DNA of 64,000 nt from an uncultured Prochlorococcus sp. (GTDB lineage Bacteria; Cyanobacteriota; Cyanobacteriia; PCC-6307; Cyanobiaceae). Below are positions 47,860-61,413 of this stretch, piece after piece (the first letter of the stretch is position 1; each line of letters opens with the position of its first letter). Under the pieces are notes generated by a model. That model was given only the letters and a program-made list of their open reading frames with translations, did not search any database and was not told where the DNA came from. The stretch is taken from NCBI GenBank assembly GCA_902618335.1, contig CACNAI010000001.1, positions 1 through 64,000 of the forward strand, in the 5' to 3' direction. Both the position numbers and the translations under genes were made by a program.

Positions 47860-48840
47860 ATGAAAAAATTATTATACATTTTTCTAGTGTTGATGTTTTT
47901 TTCCACTGGAAATTTATACTCATGGGAAAAAGTACTTGTTCCAGACTATGTAGATAAAAAAACAAAATCTCCTTGGAATTTTTCTGAGGACTTTGAAAAT
48001 CAAGAAGAAGGAAAATTAAAACTCAACAAATTTACAATCAACGATAAGGGAGCAGGTTTAAAACCATTTAGAATTAAAAAAGATCCTGATGGCAATAAGT
48101 ATCTTGAAGTTACAGTGAAACATGGATGGAATATTGATAAAAAAGGAGGAGGAAAGGAAAAAACTGAAAGAGCAGAATTTCAGACAAGGCAAAAAAAAAC
48201 TTTAAATAAAGAAATATGGATTAGTTTTAAAACAAGACTACCTAAAGATTTTACCCATATAGACGACAGGGTATTATTTTTTCAATTCAAAAACCAGCAT
48301 GATCCTATGAAAAGGAGTCCTCTTTTAGGAATCAGGTTTTATAAAAATGGAAATAGTTTAAAAATAGGGGGAGATACCGGAGGAAATGCAAGTAAATCTA
48401 GGAGTAAGGAGGAAAATTATATTCACGCCATCGGATCACAGTATAAAAACACAGGGGGAGATTGGTTTGTCAGATGGGAAAAAGATAGAGAGGAAGATAA
48501 AATCAGGGATGAAGATGATTTCAAACTCACACCAAACAAACCATTTAGTGTGACTCCATTAGGTGAATGGAGCACATATAAGATTGGAATCTTTAATACA
48601 AAGGATGATGATGGTTTTGTCCAAGTTTATAAAGATAACGAATTAATATTCGATTATGAAGGTGTCACCTATGATTGGAGTGGTGGACGTTATACAGGAA
48701 GTTATATCAGAATCGGTATCTATCGAGATAAAAAATTTGGAATTGAATACCCCGATCAATCTATCCATTTTGATGATTTTATTGTCGTCTCAGATGAAAA
48801 AACTTTAGACCAATTGATCAGAAAAAATAAAAAAACCTAG
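47860..48840 (+). CDS. secreted polysaccharide lyase-like (heparin lyase I family fold) protein
   Basis: Signal peptide; KTERAEFQTRQKK, RVLFFQFKNQHD, GEWSTYKIGIFNTKDDDGFVQVYKDNELIFDYEG, YIRIGIYRD. Confidence 0.75.
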   Translation: MKKLLYIFLVLMFFSTGNLYSWEKVLVPDYVDKKTKSPWNFSEDFENQEEGKLKLNKFTINDKGAGLKPFRIKKDPDGNKYLEVTVKHGWNIDKKGGGKEKTERAEFQTRQKKTLNKEIWISFKTRLPKDFTHIDDRVLFFQFKNQHDPMKRSPLLGIRFYKNGNSLKIGGDTGGNASKSRSKEENYIHAIGSQYKNTGGDWFVRWEKDREEDKIRDEDDFKLTPNKPFSVTPLGEWSTYKIGIFNTKDDDGFVQVYKDNELIFDYEGVTYDWSGGRYTGSYIRIGIYRDKKFGIEYPDQSIHFDDFIVVSDEKTLDQLIRKNKKT

Positions 48841-48874
48841 GGGACCAGAAAATTTGATCTCTCACAACAAGTGA

Positions 48875-49048
48875 TTAAGTTGCAGCATCTTTTTTCGCCC
48901 ATGTTTTATGTTTTCGGTCTAGATCAGAAACTAAATTTCTTTGATATGTCAACTTCAAGTGATTTTGAGCTAGCTGATCTTTAGCGACTTTCATATCATT
49001 TGAATAAAAATTTAATCGATCTAATTTTATCTCTTTTTTATTTTCCAT
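48875..49048 (-). CDS. 57 aa small protein, paralog of 24382..24543
   Basis: MENKKEIKLDRLNFYSNDMKVAKDQLAQNHLKLTYQRNLVSDLDRKHKTWAKKDAAT. Confidence 0.75.
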   Translation of the reverse strand: MENKKEIKLDRLNFYSNDMKVAKDQLAQNHLKLTYQRNLVSDLDRKHKTWAKKDAAT

Positions 49049-49288
49049 AAATCTTTTTTCGAATGTTAAATTTCGATTAATTTATAAAATGCTTTTACAA
49101 AAACCCCCAGAAATTTAACTTTTTATTTGGCTTTGCTTAATTCATTCAAACAATTAAAGACATTTCTAAGGGATCTGCTGTCCAGCTATAGAAGCCCGCA
49201 TCCAACCCCTATCTATTAAATTAATCAGCTCTTAATTTTTAACATAAATTTGTGAGTTGTCATATTGACGTATGAACAAAGTCTACTT

Positions 49289-49473
49289 ACCCCATACCAC
49301 CCATGACTTTCCTAAATAGGAACTTTGATGGATAATAAATTTATAGTTATTCATTGCTTAAATCAATCTATAAACTGTCATAGTGACTAGCAAGTGACTA
49401 GCAACTAGCTTTTTCTCAAACTTATTGATATGACTGAAATAAATTACTGGCTAATGAAAAGTGAGCCAGAAGC
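49289..49473 (+). repeat. island repeat copy A: hairpin core plus start of the intact EVE gene
   Basis: ccccataccacccatgactttcctaaataggaactttgatggataataaa, then MTEINYWLMKSEPEAYS... Confidence 0.9.
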
Positions 49474-49888
49474 ATACAGCATAGATACCTTAAAAAATGA
49501 TGGTGTAACCTTATGGGATGGGATAAGAAATTATCAAGCTCGAAATTTCATGAGAAACATGAATATCGGAGATAAAGTTTTTTTCTATCATTCAAACTGC
49601 AAACCCCCAGGCATTGTTGGGCTTATGGAGGTGATAGATCAAAATATTACTGATCCTACTCAATTTGATAAAGATTCAAAATATTTTGATCCAAAATCCA
49701 AACCTGAAAATCCGAGATGGGATTGTGTGAAAGTAAAATATTTATCTAAGTCACATAAGATTCTAAGTTTATCTGAATTAAGGATTTTATTTAGTGAGGA
49801 TGAGTTATTAGTAGTGAAGAAAGGGAATAGGTTATCTATAATACCTGTCCGAAATGATATAGCCAAAATACTACTTGAAAAAATTTAA
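49430..49888 (+). CDS. EVE domain protein (intact)
   Basis: NYWLMKSEPEAYSIDTLKNDGVTLWDGIRNYQARNFMRNMNIGDKVFFYHSNCKPPGIVGLMEV. Confidence 0.95.
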   Translation: MTEINYWLMKSEPEAYSIDTLKNDGVTLWDGIRNYQARNFMRNMNIGDKVFFYHSNCKPPGIVGLMEVIDQNITDPTQFDKDSKYFDPKSKPENPRWDCVKVKYLSKSHKILSLSELRILFSEDELLVVKKGNRLSIIPVRNDIAKILLEKI

Positions 49889-49896
49889 AAATAATC

Positions 49897-50148
49897 TTAG
49901 TCATTAAAATTCATTGAAAACATATTTCCAATATAAAGTCTCGTTAAATCTCTATTTTGGAATCCTTTTTGCATCAAAAAACCTGCGATTGCAGCTTGTA
50001 AAATCCTATATTGATCCCAATTAGGATGATCCTCTACAAATTCATTCATTGCTTTTTGAAGATTTTCTTGAAGCTCACATTTAAAACTTATTACTTCATC
50101 TTTTTGCTCCAAAACATGTGGATATGAATCATAATTTGGCTTCTGCAT
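49897..50148 (-). CDS. DUF2811-like protein
   Basis: FKCELQENLQKAMNEFVEDHPNWDQYRILQAAIAGFLMQKG. Confidence 0.75.
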   Translation of the reverse strand: MQKPNYDSYPHVLEQKDEVISFKCELQENLQKAMNEFVEDHPNWDQYRILQAAIAGFLMQKGFQNRDLTRLYIGNMFSMNFND

Positions 50149-50459
50149 ATAAAAATTTATTGAAAAATTTGAAACTACAAGATCCAGTTTTCTTCAAAAT
50201 TCATTAATAGTCAACTTACTTAAATTAAGGACAGTCTCAGTTAAGAGAATAATGAGAATATAGTCATCACAATGCAATTCATAAAAAATAATTTTTGAAA
50301 ATTAATTTTTTTTGAAATATAAAGAATTTTAAAAAAATAAAAGTTTTCCACACACCTTAGATCAGAAGATATTTTTTTAAAAAAAGTTGTGGAAAAGTTG
50401 TTAAAAATTTTTTAAAGCACGGGGAAATATTTGTCAAAATTTCCAAATTTATTTATCTT

Positions 50460-50837
50460 TTAATCCATTGATTCCCACATGTTTTTTATTTCATAAAATA
50501 AATTTTTTGCTATTGGTATTGGCCAATACATTTCAAAAGATCTTGTTTGATCTTGACTTTCAAAAACAAATCTTAAGCTCCATTCGTTTTTCTTTCCTTC
50601 TAACTCTACATACCAAGGTAGTTGCTCTAGCTCTAAAGAAATAGATTCTTCATCCATCAATTCACTATAAATGGTATTTAGTTGACTCTTTATTTTTATG
50701 ATTAAAAAATAAAGAGAATCAAATTCACATTTTTGTAACTCAATTGACCAATTATCAACACCAATCAAAAAACAAAATTTGCCTTTTTTAAAATCTCTTA
50801 GTAATCTCCATTGTTTTTGATCTTTTAACAAAATCAA
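50460..50837 (-). CDS. DUF1818-like protein
   Basis: [21 protein letters not shown]...[29 protein letters not shown]; overlaps rpoZ by 4 bp. Confidence 0.75.
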   Translation of the reverse strand: MILLKDQKQWRLLRDFKKGKFCFLIGVDNWSIELQKCEFDSLYFLIIKIKSQLNTIYSELMDEESISLELEQLPWYVELEGKKNEWSLRFVFESQDQTRSFEMYWPIPIAKNLFYEIKNMWESMD

Positions 50838-51070
50838 CCAGGCAGCAAATCAGGTTGGTCTTGTTCATCGCTTAGTTCAATTATTGACCTTTGGACTGGT
50901 TTAATGGTTGACTCCTCTAGAAGTCCATCAAAGTCATCAAAACGTCTTTGTTTAGCTCTGAAAGCAATCTTGACGGTAGTTAAGTATCTATTCGTTGATT
51001 TTCTTATTAAACTTTCTCCTCTTTTAGCAAGATCATTAGCATCAATTCCAGCATTATTTGATATGTTCAT
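50834..51070 (-). CDS. rpoZ: RNA polymerase omega subunit
   Basis: [36 protein letters not shown]. Confidence 0.88.
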   Translation of the reverse strand: MNISNNAGIDANDLAKRGESLIRKSTNRYLTTVKIAFRAKQRRFDDFDGLLEESTIKPVQRSIIELSDEQDQPDLLPG

Positions 51071-51169
51071 TAAAAAAAAATATTAATATAGTTATATTTT
51101 ACAATTTAATGGGGCGATTCAAAACATAAATTGCAAAAAGCACTTATTTGATTTATAAAAAAATTTCAT

Positions 51170-52738
51170 ATGGAAAAAAAATTATCTGGAACGCTTGCTA
51201 TTGATTTAGGAAATACTAATACTGTATTAGCTTTTCAAGGTCAGAATGATATAAATTCTGTTTTAGTTGAGATACCAAATATTACATCTTGTCCAGGAGT
51301 TATTCCCACAGCAGTTTGGTATGAAGAACCGTCAAGAATTCTGAAAATTGGTATGAGTGCTCTCAAGATGAAAGATAACTCAAATTCGGATTTGTTTTTT
51401 CATTCTAATTTTAAAAGATTAATAGGGAATCCTTTTGAGAAGCTAAACCAAAAAAATATTTTGAAACCAGCTGAATGTGGTAATAAATTTTTTAAATATT
51501 TGTGGGAAAATATCCCTCAAAAATATGAGGTCAAAAGACTTGTTTTAACTGCTCCGATTGACACATATAAAGGTTACAGAGAATGGTTGATTAACCTTTG
51601 CGAGGAAATATCTGTAGATGAGATAGCTCTTGCAGATGAGCCTACTGCAGCAAGCTTAGGGATTAAGCTACCATTTGGCTCCAAGATCATGACATTAGAT
51701 ATTGGAGGAAGTACGATCGATATGAATATAGTAAAAATAGAAGGAGGCGAGGGGAAATCTAGCCCAATAGCTGAACTATTAAAATTTAAAGGTAAGGATG
51801 TTAGTTCAATCTCAAAGCAAAAAATAAAATGTGCTGAAATAATAAGTAAAACAGGCTCCAAAATTGGGGGTAAAGATATTGATCAATGGATCGTAGATTA
51901 TTTTGTGCCAGATAACGAATATTCAATTAATCTTATGAAGGCAGAAGAAATAAAGTGTAAACTCAGCTCATCTCTAATAAAAAATGAAAATAAATATCCA
52001 ATAAAATTTTTAATTGAAAAAAACCAAGAAAAAGAGGTCTACCTAAGTAAAGAAATATTAGAAGAAATTATTATTGAAAATAATCTTCTTAATCACCTGA
52101 ACTCGTTACTTAAAGATTTATTAAATGAAGCAAGAGGCAAATTTTGCACAATCGAGGATTTAGATGCAATTATTTTGGTTGGAGGGGGTACTCAAATACC
52201 ATTAATTAAAGAATGGATAGAAAAAAAGATTTCAAAAGTTGAAATAAAATCGCCACCTCCTGTTGAAGCAATAGCTTTAGGCGCTTTAGCAATGACTCCA
52301 GGTGTAAAAATTAAAGACATATTGAACAAAGGATTATCTATCAGACTATTTAACAGAAGGGAACAAAAACACTTTTGGTATCCAATTTTTTGTAAAGGCC
52401 AAACATGGCCAACTGAAAACCCATTTAAACTAATTCTTCAAGCAAGTAAAAATAATCAGAAAATATTTGAAATTATAATTGGAGAAACGAAAAAAGAAAG
52501 AGAATATGATGTGATCTTTGAAAATGGATTACCAAAATTATCAGAGGTTCAAAGTGTTGAAGAGACTATAAAATGGAATCAAAAACCTCTCAAGATCGAA
52601 CTAAACAATAAATCTAATCTAGGAAAAGATAACTTAACACTTTTCTTCAAAATCAATAAAAAAGCTGATTTATTAGTTAAGTGTTTTGATATTAAAAATG
52701 ATTTATTAGGAGAATATAATTTAGGAAATATTTTTTGA
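51170..52738 (+). CDS. Hsp70/DnaK-like protein
   Basis: LAIDLGNTNTVLAF, LADEPTAASLG, MTLDIGGSTIDM, ILVGGGTQIPLIKEWI. Confidence 0.92.
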   Translation: MEKKLSGTLAIDLGNTNTVLAFQGQNDINSVLVEIPNITSCPGVIPTAVWYEEPSRILKIGMSALKMKDNSNSDLFFHSNFKRLIGNPFEKLNQKNILKPAECGNKFFKYLWENIPQKYEVKRLVLTAPIDTYKGYREWLINLCEEISVDEIALADEPTAASLGIKLPFGSKIMTLDIGGSTIDMNIVKIEGGEGKSSPIAELLKFKGKDVSSISKQKIKCAEIISKTGSKIGGKDIDQWIVDYFVPDNEYSINLMKAEEIKCKLSSSLIKNENKYPIKFLIEKNQEKEVYLSKEILEEIIIENNLLNHLNSLLKDLLNEARGKFCTIEDLDAIILVGGGTQIPLIKEWIEKKISKVEIKSPPPVEAIALGALAMTPGVKIKDILNKGLSIRLFNRREQKHFWYPIFCKGQTWPTENPFKLILQASKNNQKIFEIIIGETKKEREYDVIFENGLPKLSEVQSVEETIKWNQKPLKIELNNKSNLGKDNLTLFFKINKKADLLVKCFDIKNDLLGEYNLGNIF

Positions 52739-52745
52739 ATTAAAG

Positions 52746-53282
52746 CTATTCAAGAAAAACACCTTCTTCTTCATCAACATTATTTAATCGTAAATTAATA
52801 CTTTGATTTTTACTAGTTGGAACTTTTTTTCCGCAAAAATCAGGTTGAATAGGTAATTCTCTATGCCCTCTATCCACCATTACAAGTAACATAATTCTTT
52901 GAGGTCTTCCCCATGAATATAAAGCATCAATTGCAGCCCTGATTGTTCTACCTGTATAAATTACATCGTCTATCAAGAGAATTTCTTGGTTCTCAATAGG
53001 AGTTGGAATGTCAGTTGCTTTTATTATTCTAGTTCCAACTCTATTTTGATCATCTCGATAAAAAGTTGGATCAATTATTCCTTTTTTAATTTTTAAACCT
53101 GTTTTAGAGAATAATTCTTTTTCTAAAACTTCTGCTAGATCAATTCCTCTGGTAGGAATACCTACCAAAAGAAGATTTTCAAGATTTTTTACTTTTTCAA
53201 TAATTTCGGAAGTTAAACGAGAAAGGGTTTTTCTAAGCTCAACTTCTGTAAGTATTACAATCCTTTTTGTTTGATTCGCCAT
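52746..53282 (-). CDS. pyrR: bifunctional pyr operon regulator/uracil phosphoribosyltransferase
   Basis: LVGIPTRGIDLAEVL, ILLIDDVIYTGRTIRAAIDAL. Confidence 0.93.
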   Translation of the reverse strand: MANQTKRIVILTEVELRKTLSRLTSEIIEKVKNLENLLLVGIPTRGIDLAEVLEKELFSKTGLKIKKGIIDPTFYRDDQNRVGTRIIKATDIPTPIENQEILLIDDVIYTGRTIRAAIDALYSWGRPQRIMLLVMVDRGHRELPIQPDFCGKKVPTSKNQSINLRLNNVDEEEGVFLE

Positions 53283-53419
53283 GATTTATGAAGAAGGAAA
53301 ATTCGATCAATATTTTCATAAATTAGCAAAAGCTAACTATATTAAATATAAATTGTTAAAGAGTAGCTTTTAAAGCTAAATTGAAGATTGGATCACTTAA
53401 TTAGGAATATGATCTGAAT

Positions 53420-55042
53420 ATGTCAAACAATAGCAGCAAAAATATAAATAGATTAAGTGTTCCTCAGAGCCCTGTAGTTCTCGCAATATTAGATGGATGG
53501 GGATATCGTGAAGATACATCCGACAATGCCATAAAAAATGCCAGTACTCCTATTATGGATTCATTATGGCATGCTTATCCTCACACTCTTATAAGCGCTA
53601 GTGGATCTGATGTGGGCCTCCCAGATGGGCAAATGGGTAATTCTGAGGTAGGGCATCTTACCATCGGTTCGGGAAGAATAATTCAACAAGAACTTGTAAG
53701 GATTTCAGATGTTGTAAAAAATAATCAGCTGGGCTTGATAGATGAATTTAAAGAAATACCTGACTTATTAAAGAAGAACAATTCTACTTTGCATATTACG
53801 GGATTATGTTCTGATGGAGGCGTGCATAGTCATATTGATCATTTATTAGGATTAATAAAATGGGCTTCTGATAATAACATTAAGAAAGTTGCAATTCATA
53901 TTATTACAGATGGAAGAGATACTCCCGCAAAAAGTGCCACAAAATATTTGAATCAAATAGAGGCATGTATAAAAAAATTCAACACAGGTGAAATAGCCTC
54001 AATATGTGGGAGATACTGGATTATGGATAGAAATCTTTTATGGGACAGAACAGAAAAAGCATATACAAATTTAACAGATCCAGAGATTGAAATAACAAAT
54101 ATTTCTCCGCAAGATTATATAAAAAAAAGTTATCAAAATGACATAACGGATGAATTCATAGAGCCCATACGAATGTCTGAAAATTATCTCAAAGATGGGG
54201 ACTGTTTGATTTGCTTTAACTTCCGTCCAGATAGAGCAAGACAAATAATCAAATCTCTTGCAGATAAAGAATTCTCAGAATTTGAGAGAAAATCTTTTCC
54301 AAAACTAGATTTAGTTACTTTTACCCAATATGACCAAAACTACTCTGTTAAAGTTGCATTCCCTCCTGAATCTCTCAATAATTTTATCGGTCAAATAGTC
54401 TCAGAAAATGGACTCAAGCAATACAGAACAGCAGAAACAGAAAAATACCCTCACGTAACATATTTTTTTAATGGAGGTGTAGAAATTCCTTTACCTGGAG
54501 AAGAAAGACATTTAATTCCATCTCCAAGAGTCGCAACTTATGATTTGGAACCTGCAATGTCTGCAGAAGAGTTGACAATAAGTTGCTCTAAAGCAATCAA
54601 AAGTGGAAAATATGCTTTTATTGTAATTAATTTTGCAAATCCCGATATGGTGGGTCACACTGGCAACATGGATGCAACGATTCAGGCTATTGAAACAGTT
54701 GATAAATGTATAGGTCAAATAGTTAATGCTACTGGAGAAATGGGTGGAAGTATTCTCATAACAGCCGATCATGGCAATGCAGAGGTAATGAAAGGTCCTA
54801 CGGGAGAAGCATGGACAGCACACACTACAAATAAAGTACCATTAATTTTTATTGAAGGTGAAAAAAGAAAAATTCCGAATATGGGCAATGAAATTTTCTT
54901 AAGGGATAATGCTGGCTTAGCAGATATTGCTCCAACTTTATTGCAATTATTAAATCTCCCAATTCCAAAAGAAATGACAGGTAAATCTCTGATTAAAGAA
55001 ATCGAATTAAAAGGTTATAATAAAGTCGTTCAACATGTCTAA
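53420..55042 (+). CDS. gpmI: 2,3-bisphosphoglycerate-independent phosphoglycerate mutase
   Basis: [42 protein letters not shown]. Confidence 0.97.
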   Translation: MSNNSSKNINRLSVPQSPVVLAILDGWGYREDTSDNAIKNASTPIMDSLWHAYPHTLISASGSDVGLPDGQMGNSEVGHLTIGSGRIIQQELVRISDVVKNNQLGLIDEFKEIPDLLKKNNSTLHITGLCSDGGVHSHIDHLLGLIKWASDNNIKKVAIHIITDGRDTPAKSATKYLNQIEACIKKFNTGEIASICGRYWIMDRNLLWDRTEKAYTNLTDPEIEITNISPQDYIKKSYQNDITDEFIEPIRMSENYLKDGDCLICFNFRPDRARQIIKSLADKEFSEFERKSFPKLDLVTFTQYDQNYSVKVAFPPESLNNFIGQIVSENGLKQYRTAETEKYPHVTYFFNGGVEIPLPGEERHLIPSPRVATYDLEPAMSAEELTISCSKAIKSGKYAFIVINFANPDMVGHTGNMDATIQAIETVDKCIGQIVNATGEMGGSILITADHGNAEVMKGPTGEAWTAHTTNKVPLIFIEGEKRKIPNMGNEIFLRDNAGLADIAPTLLQLLNLPIPKEMTGKSLIKEIELKGYNKVVQHV

Positions 55043-55064
55043 ATTTAATCCGACTCTTTAAAAA

Positions 55065-55292
55065 ATGATTCAAATTTTAAGTTGGATATGGGTATTTTCT
55101 GGAGTTCTTTTGATACTTTTAGTTTTACTCCATAGTCCCAAGGGTGATGGAATGGGAGGAATAGCTGCTAGTGGAAGCTCGATGTTTAATAGCGCTAGTA
55201 GTGCAGAAGCATCTCTGAACAAAATCACTTGGACCTTTTTAATTATATTTTTGTCCCTTGCCATTATTCTTAGCGCTGGCTGGATTTCATAA
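55065..55292 (+). CDS. secG: preprotein translocase SecG
   Basis: LVLLHSPKGDGMGGIAASGSSMFNSASSAEASLNKITWTF. Confidence 0.92.
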   Translation: MIQILSWIWVFSGVLLILLVLLHSPKGDGMGGIAASGSSMFNSASSAEASLNKITWTFLIIFLSLAIILSAGWIS

Positions 55293-55322
55293 AAAAGGGA
55301 TCATTGTTGATGACCCCCTTTA
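55293..55322 (+). terminator. terminator between convergent secG and groEL
   Basis: AAAAAGGGATCATtgttgATGACCCCCTTT. Confidence 0.6.
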
Positions 55323-55356
55323 AACTAAATTGATAATCTATAGAATTAGATTTTAG

Positions 55357-57021
<1,665 letters not shown>

Positions 57022-57045
57022 TTAATAATTTTTGAAACAAACATT

Positions 57046-57357
57046 TTAGCCTACTACAGCTAAAATATCTTTTTCAGAGAGCAAGACATATTCATCTCCT
57101 CCCAATTTAATGTCTGTTCCAGCATATTTGCTGTACAAGACTTTATCGCCAATACTCACTTCTGGAGTTTGTCGAGAACCATCGTCATTGAGTTTCCCAG
57201 GACCTACCTGAGCAACTTCTCCTACCTGTGGTTTTTCTTTGGCTGAATCAGGCAAAAGAATGCCCCCAGCAGTTTTTTCCTCAGATGCGGAAACTTTAAT
57301 AAATATTCTATCTCCCAGTGGTTTTACTGTAGAGACTGTAAGTGAAACAGCTGCCAT
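57046..57357 (-). CDS. groS: co-chaperonin GroES
   Basis: [38 protein letters not shown]. Confidence 0.98.
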
Positions 57358-57575
57358 AGATTAATGGAGGATCATAATTGAGACGCTTCGCGTCATAAAT
57401 AAGTGGAAAGAGGAAAACTCGATCCGTATCATCAACAACATAATCCGCAAAGAGGCAATTAAACCATACTTTAACTGTGCGGGTGGCCGAACCCATTTAA
57501 CGAATCTACCCATGAGGTGGTAGTATTTTCGGATTATAAGCTGTTAAAAATCAGCTATTCATCACCTAACAATAA

Positions 57576-59039
<1,464 letters not shown>

Positions 59040-59083
59040 ATATCCAAATCAATTTATATTAATCACTAAATAATTTTAAATTA

Positions 59084-59488
59084 ATGGCAATTTCTCTTAA
59101 AGTTTTAGCTCCTAATAAAAATGTTTATCAAGGTGAAGCTGAAGAAGTAATCCTTCCCAGCACTACTGGTCAACTTGGTATACTTCCAGGACATATTTCT
59201 TTAGTCACGGCTATAGATATTGGCGTTTTAAGGCTAAGGATGAATTCTCAGTGGAAATCAATAGCTTTAATGGGTGGCTTCGCTGAAATCGAATCAGATG
59301 AAGTCATAGTTTTGGTAAACAATGCTGAAATAGGATCTGAAATTAATGTTCAAAATGCTGAACAAGATCTCAAAGAAGCAAAATTAGCAATTAGTAAATT
59401 CCCTGAAAACGATAAAAATTCAGAGAAAATAAAAGCCTTGAAAGAGATTTCGAAGGCTGAGGCTAGAATTCAAGCTGCAAAGAACTAA
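59084..59488 (+). CDS. atpC: ATP synthase F1 epsilon subunit
   Basis: [43 protein letters not shown]. Confidence 0.97.
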   Translation: MAISLKVLAPNKNVYQGEAEEVILPSTTGQLGILPGHISLVTAIDIGVLRLRMNSQWKSIALMGGFAEIESDEVIVLVNNAEIGSEINVQNAEQDLKEAKLAISKFPENDKNSEKIKALKEISKAEARIQAAKN

Positions 59489-59490
59489 TT

Positions 59491-59958
59491 TTAAGCAGTA
59501 CCACAAAAAGTAACTTCAGGAAACTTTAACTTGGCTTCTTCTAGTTTTTTTGTTTTACCTTCTTCTTGCCAATAATTTATTACTTCTGTAGCTTTATTCA
59601 ATATTTCTACTCTTTCATTATCGGTAATCCAACTTTTATTCTCAAGTTCACTTTTTAATTTTTCCCAAGCATCATCTCTTGGCCAAAAATAATAAGCAGT
59701 TAGAGGACTTGGGCCTCCCCCGACTATTTGATCAACTGCTAATGCAACATTATCAGGTAACCACAACACTTTAATGATGAACCTTCCTTCATCAGGTTTC
59801 GGGGTATAACCAGTTGGTACTCCATCTTCATCAATTGTGGCAGCTGCTAAAACAGCTGAAGCACCCATCATTCCTGAATTAGGAGAAGAATTTTTAGATT
59901 TTGGGTCATCACTGTTTTTTTCTTTTGGATTTTGATTTAACTTATCTGATGATGTCAT
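59491..59958 (-). CDS. PSRP-3/Ycf65 family ribosomal protein with N-terminal extension
   Basis: [52 protein letters not shown]. Confidence 0.88.
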   Translation of the reverse strand: MTSSDKLNQNPKEKNSDDPKSKNSSPNSGMMGASAVLAAATIDEDGVPTGYTPKPDEGRFIIKVLWLPDNVALAVDQIVGGGPSPLTAYYFWPRDDAWEKLKSELENKSWITDNERVEILNKATEVINYWQEEGKTKKLEEAKLKFPEVTFCGTA

Positions 59959-60064
59959 TCAATATGTTTATGTTCATTAAATAATTTATCAGTTTATGGT
60001 CACATTTTGATTGATTTTTCAAAATTTTTTGATTTTAGTTGTGGACCCTTTCAAAAAAGCATTT

Positions 60065-60223
60065 TTATCTATCATGAGTAACTTGATAAAAGTCATATAT
60101 TGTAGCTTCCAATGAATCCCAAAGATCTTTAGGGATATCGTTTTCTTCTGCAAACATTCCAAGCTGACTAACCAAGCCTCTGGCTTGTGAAAGTTTCGAA
60201 TCATATGAATCTGACTTATTCAT
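60065..60223 (-). CDS. 52 aa small protein
   Basis: MNKSDSYDSKLSQARGLVSQLGMFAEENDIPKDLWDSLEATIYDFYQVTHDR; preferred over the listed 60019..60204 frame. Confidence 0.7.
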   Translation of the reverse strand: MNKSDSYDSKLSQARGLVSQLGMFAEENDIPKDLWDSLEATIYDFYQVTHDR

Positions 60224-60276
60224 TTTTGAACTTTAAACTTTATAAAAATAAATCTATTAACTGGATTAGTCAAATT

Positions 60277-61341
60277 TTAAAATTCTAAATCAGAAATTTC
60301 TTTTAATGCGGCAGTACTTAAAACCTCTGGGTTTGCATCTTGGACCAGAACATCATCTTCTATTCTTATCCCAATGCCTTTCCATTTCTCGTCAATAAGA
60401 GGTTGTCCCTCTGGGACTGGGATCCTATCACTTATATAGATTCCAGGTTCTACCGTCAGAATCATTCCATTCTGTAATGGAACTTCATAATCCCCCATTC
60501 TATATGCACCAACATCATGAACATCTAATCCAAGCCAATGTCCAGTTCTGTGCATGTAAAGATGTTTATAAGATTGATTTTCAATTATCTCTTCAGTACT
60601 ACCCGCCAATAAACCAATTTCTCTTAATCCCTCTATCAGAATTTTTAAAGCAACATTATGAACTGTACTAGAATTAGATCCAGTTACAGCACTTTTAATT
60701 GCATTTTTCTGGGCACTCAATACAATTTCGTAAATAACTTTTTGCTCTTTAGTAAATTTTCCACCTATTGGAATAGTTCTTGTTATGTCTCCATTGTAAT
60801 AATCAGTTAGTGAGCAGCCAGCATCTACCAACAATAAATCTTCTTTATTTAATGGTGAGTTATTCAATGTGTAATGCAAAATACATGCATTATCTCCCGA
60901 AGCAACAATTGAGTTATAAGCAGGACCTCTAGCACCTTTTTCCAAAAAGAATCCCTCTAGAAGGCCCTGAATTTGTCTTTCATTTCTTTTGGTTGAAATA
61001 GATGCTCTAACTAGTTCATGAGCCTTATCAGCCTTAAACTCTTTTTCAGCTCCTTCTAAACCCCATCTAAAGCCCTGCCAGACTTCACTGATGACATCTT
61101 TAGGAGCAACAAACATAATGAATCTCTCTCCTTTTGGCTTATGCGATAAGAAAAGAGCAATTGCATCTGGCTCATCGAAACCAGTTAAATACCAGAAATT
61201 ACTATCTTGTCTGAAAGGATATTCACAATCAGCATGATGCTTTACAAGATTGGCCCCAGGAATGATAGCAGCTTTTCCATCTAATTTATTAAGGAAAATT
61301 TCTCGTCTCTCTTCAAAAACTTTATTGTCTTGTTTAAACAT
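60277..61341 (-). CDS. pepP: Xaa-Pro aminopeptidase P, apparently internally deleted
   Basis: PGANLVKHHADCEYPFRQDSNFWYLTGFDEPDA; LLVDAG, NGDITRT, TGHWLGLDVHDVG, TVEPGIY, IRIEDD. Confidence 0.93.
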   Translation of the reverse strand: MFKQDNKVFEERREIFLNKLDGKAAIIPGANLVKHHADCEYPFRQDSNFWYLTGFDEPDAIALFLSHKPKGERFIMFVAPKDVISEVWQGFRWGLEGAEKEFKADKAHELVRASISTKRNERQIQGLLEGFFLEKGARGPAYNSIVASGDNACILHYTLNNSPLNKEDLLLVDAGCSLTDYYNGDITRTIPIGGKFTKEQKVIYEIVLSAQKNAIKSAVTGSNSSTVHNVALKILIEGLREIGLLAGSTEEIIENQSYKHLYMHRTGHWLGLDVHDVGAYRMGDYEVPLQNGMILTVEPGIYISDRIPVPEGQPLIDEKWKGIGIRIEDDVLVQDANPEVLSTAALKEISDLEF

Positions 61342-61413
61342 AAATTGTATGTTGGCGTGTTTAAAAAAAAATGGAAGAATGAGTTAAACAGATTTAGTAC
61401 CTAAATTATTTTA

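Noticed and set aside
16500-49300. Transposase, integrase or phage structural genes
   Set aside because: Looked for recombinase or IS signatures among all ORFs; none recognised, so no mobile element is called
57308-57496. Minus ORF overlapping groES start
   Set aside because: Out of frame with groES, occupies the divergent promoter; likely spurious
60019-60204. Listed minus ORF MIRNFHKPEAWLV...
   Set aside because: Overlapping frame 60065..60223 gives a more protein-like acidic helical product with an ATG start; the listed frame looks spurious
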